A DNA stretch of 32,280 nucleotides from Chara braunii (Eukaryota > Streptophyta > Charophyceae > Charales > Characeae), in contig BFEA01000005.1 of assembly GCA_003427395.1 (NCBI GenBank), positions 7,104,747 through 7,137,026 on the forward strand, in the 5' to 3' direction. Shown here in pieces: positions 30,977 to 32,280 of the stretch (positions are counted from its first letter, which is position 1; the number at the start of each line of letters is the position of its first letter). The translations under genes and the position numbers were made by a program. The notes under the pieces are model-generated. The model saw nothing but the letters and a program-made list of their open reading frames with translations. It was not told the DNA's origin and did not search any database.

Positions 30977-32186
30977 GGATTTATATGTTAATTAATCAAG
31001 GTGCATCGTATTTTTTTTGTTATACGTTGTTAAAAAAACGATAACTTTTTTCGTATGTTTGATTTATGGTCCGATATTCCCCGTAGTTTTTTCAGGGCTC
31101 CATGAGATAGAGTCATATGTACCTCATTTGTCCACGTTTACCATTTGTCATCGCACGACAGGGGTCACTTTCCTGTTCGTATAAGTTTCTCCTCGGGATC
31201 GAAACTTTTTTTGGCTTCAATCGACCTTGATTGAGGCGGCTCCTACTTGTGGTCATCCTTCGGTATTCTAAGTCAGTCATCCATCCACAAAGAATTTGAA
31301 GAAGGTAAAATGTCTTCCCCAGCCTGTCCGAGTCCCGACCGCCAGGATGCAGTCCGTGGTACCCGTTATCCTCGCCCAGGCGCACATCTCCCCAACCAGC
31401 CTCGAAGGTCGTGGTTCCAAGAAGAGGCATACCTAGAAATCGAGGTCGGCCAAACCATTGATGGCCTCATCATTCGTTTTTTGTTTTGATTGGGCGACTT
31501 TGATGAGATAGGAGCAAAGGGGGTAGAGAATAAGACTTTTTGGAACGGGTTTACGCGAGAGGAGGTCGTCCAGGATAACATGGGTGCCTTGGGAGAAAGA
31601 TTACGTTTATTGCCAACTTTATTCGTTCTTATCGGATCGGTTCCTTCTCCAATATTCATTACACTACATGGTGTGACCCAAACCTCCCAATAACATTTAC
31701 TTTTCTTCACATAAGCACCTTAGTATTTCAGCGTCTTATGCAGCACAGTCATACGTACCTTGTTTATTCTTGAGCATGCTTTGCTTTCCTTCGATAACAT
31801 TTAGTCGGGGACGACATAAATGTGTTCTTGTTTTTTTTTATTGACTATCGAGACTTTTCCTTTACAATTATAATACGCAACCTGTCGCAATATTTCCTTT
31901 CTTAAAAAGTTTTTATTGATTTCAACCACTTTTCAATTCTTATGTCCATATTTTTTGAAGTATACTCACCTCCTTGTTTTTCAGCAATAAGTAGAACAAT
32001 GCAAGAATTATCACAGAAAACCATACAATGTGAAAAAACAAAATCTCAAAAACGTTAGCAACTAAAGGTTGAAATCGTCTTCATAAGAATGAACAGATAC
32101 AACACAAGGTAACATAGTAACAAATGACTAAGGCAGCCTTTATTTTCATCTTTCAATAATATTTGTCAAAAAAAAAAAAAAAAAAG
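30977..32186. other. Unassigned region
   Basis: Overlapping open frames occur on both strands at 31113-31710 (for example minus 31430-31113 and 31710-31366, plus 31247-31489). No motif could be assigned, and neither strand clearly wins. The stretch 31700-32186 is A/T-rich with a terminal A-tract (32168-32185) next to the final element. Confidence 0.4.
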
Positions 32187-32280
32187 CAGGGTTACCAGCG
32201 TTTGGGACGGGCCGAACGCCCGAACCCGAACGCCCGAACGTACGGGACCCCTTCGGAAGGCGTTCGGCCGTCCGGGCCGA
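32187..32280 (+). mobile_element. Left end of a third hAT-like element, cut by window edge
   Basis: CAGGGTTACCAG (32187-32198) resembles the termini of the other two elements (CTATGTTACCA, CTAGGCTACCAG). It is followed by a CpG-rich segment of repeated words (CGAACGCCCGAAC, then GGCGTTCGGCCG as inverse), like the GGACGTCCGG block of the MITE at 16517. The other end is outside the window, so target duplication cannot be checked. Confidence 0.55.

Noticed and set aside
31113-31710. Retrotransposon pol fragment on the minus strand
   Set aside because: Phrases such as MPLLGTTTFEAGWGD looked suggestive, but no catalytic motif or conserved order could be found in any frame.

Overview
The window looks like repeat-rich nuclear DNA from a streptophyte (a land plant, bryophyte-like lineage or charophyte alga). 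The evidence is a primer-binding site complementary to initiator tRNA-Met (TGGTATCAGAGC, 93-104), an L1-type LINE whose ORF2 ends in a zf-RVT-like domain, a plant-style Helitron Rep fragment, a telobox (AGGGTTTAGGGTTT) and many poly-A tails and microsatellites. I cannot name the species. I found no intact host gene that I would defend. Nearly everything recognisable is mobile-element debris, some of it nested.

Layout: 1-104 is the end of an LTR plus its primer-binding site. 105-1700 is C/T-rich and carries a 32-bp tandem repeat. 2068-2195 is a SINE on the minus strand next to a run of strong hairpins (2202-2449). 2450-4960 is unassigned, with degenerate tandem repeats. 4962-5131 is a second SINE. 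5582-6670 is a two-unit array of about 500 bp per unit, with related sequence again at 9695-10160. Between these lies a 2,951-bp hAT-like element (6693-9643) with 12-bp perfect terminal inverted repeats and a 7/8 target duplication.

10598-17183 is a decayed L1-type LINE: pyrimidine-rich duplicated leader, ORF1 with a broken zinc knuckle, and ORF2 with an APE-type endonuclease followed by the start of the reverse transcriptase region. It is interrupted at 16517-17009 by a 493-bp hAT-like MITE with a perfect 8-bp target duplication. 17184-20640 is unassigned. 20640-22300 holds tandem units with tRNA B-box-like motifs. 22985-24240 is the 3' end of a LINE ORF2 (zf-RVT and tail), possibly of the same element, followed by a SINE-like poly-A segment at 24607-24732. 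24733-27100 is mostly unassigned and includes a very A/T-rich block. 27138-28770 (minus) is a Helitron Rep pseudogene that stops just after its HUH motif. 30660-30976 is a long imperfect foldback. The window ends inside another hAT-like element with the same terminal word (from 32187).

The most distinctive finding is a hAT-like family with ends of the form CTAGG(C/T)TACCAG, whose subterminal regions are CpG-rich and built from short repeated palindromic words, with an A-tract following them at the left ends. Two members have matched ends and target duplications in the window and a third begins at its right edge.
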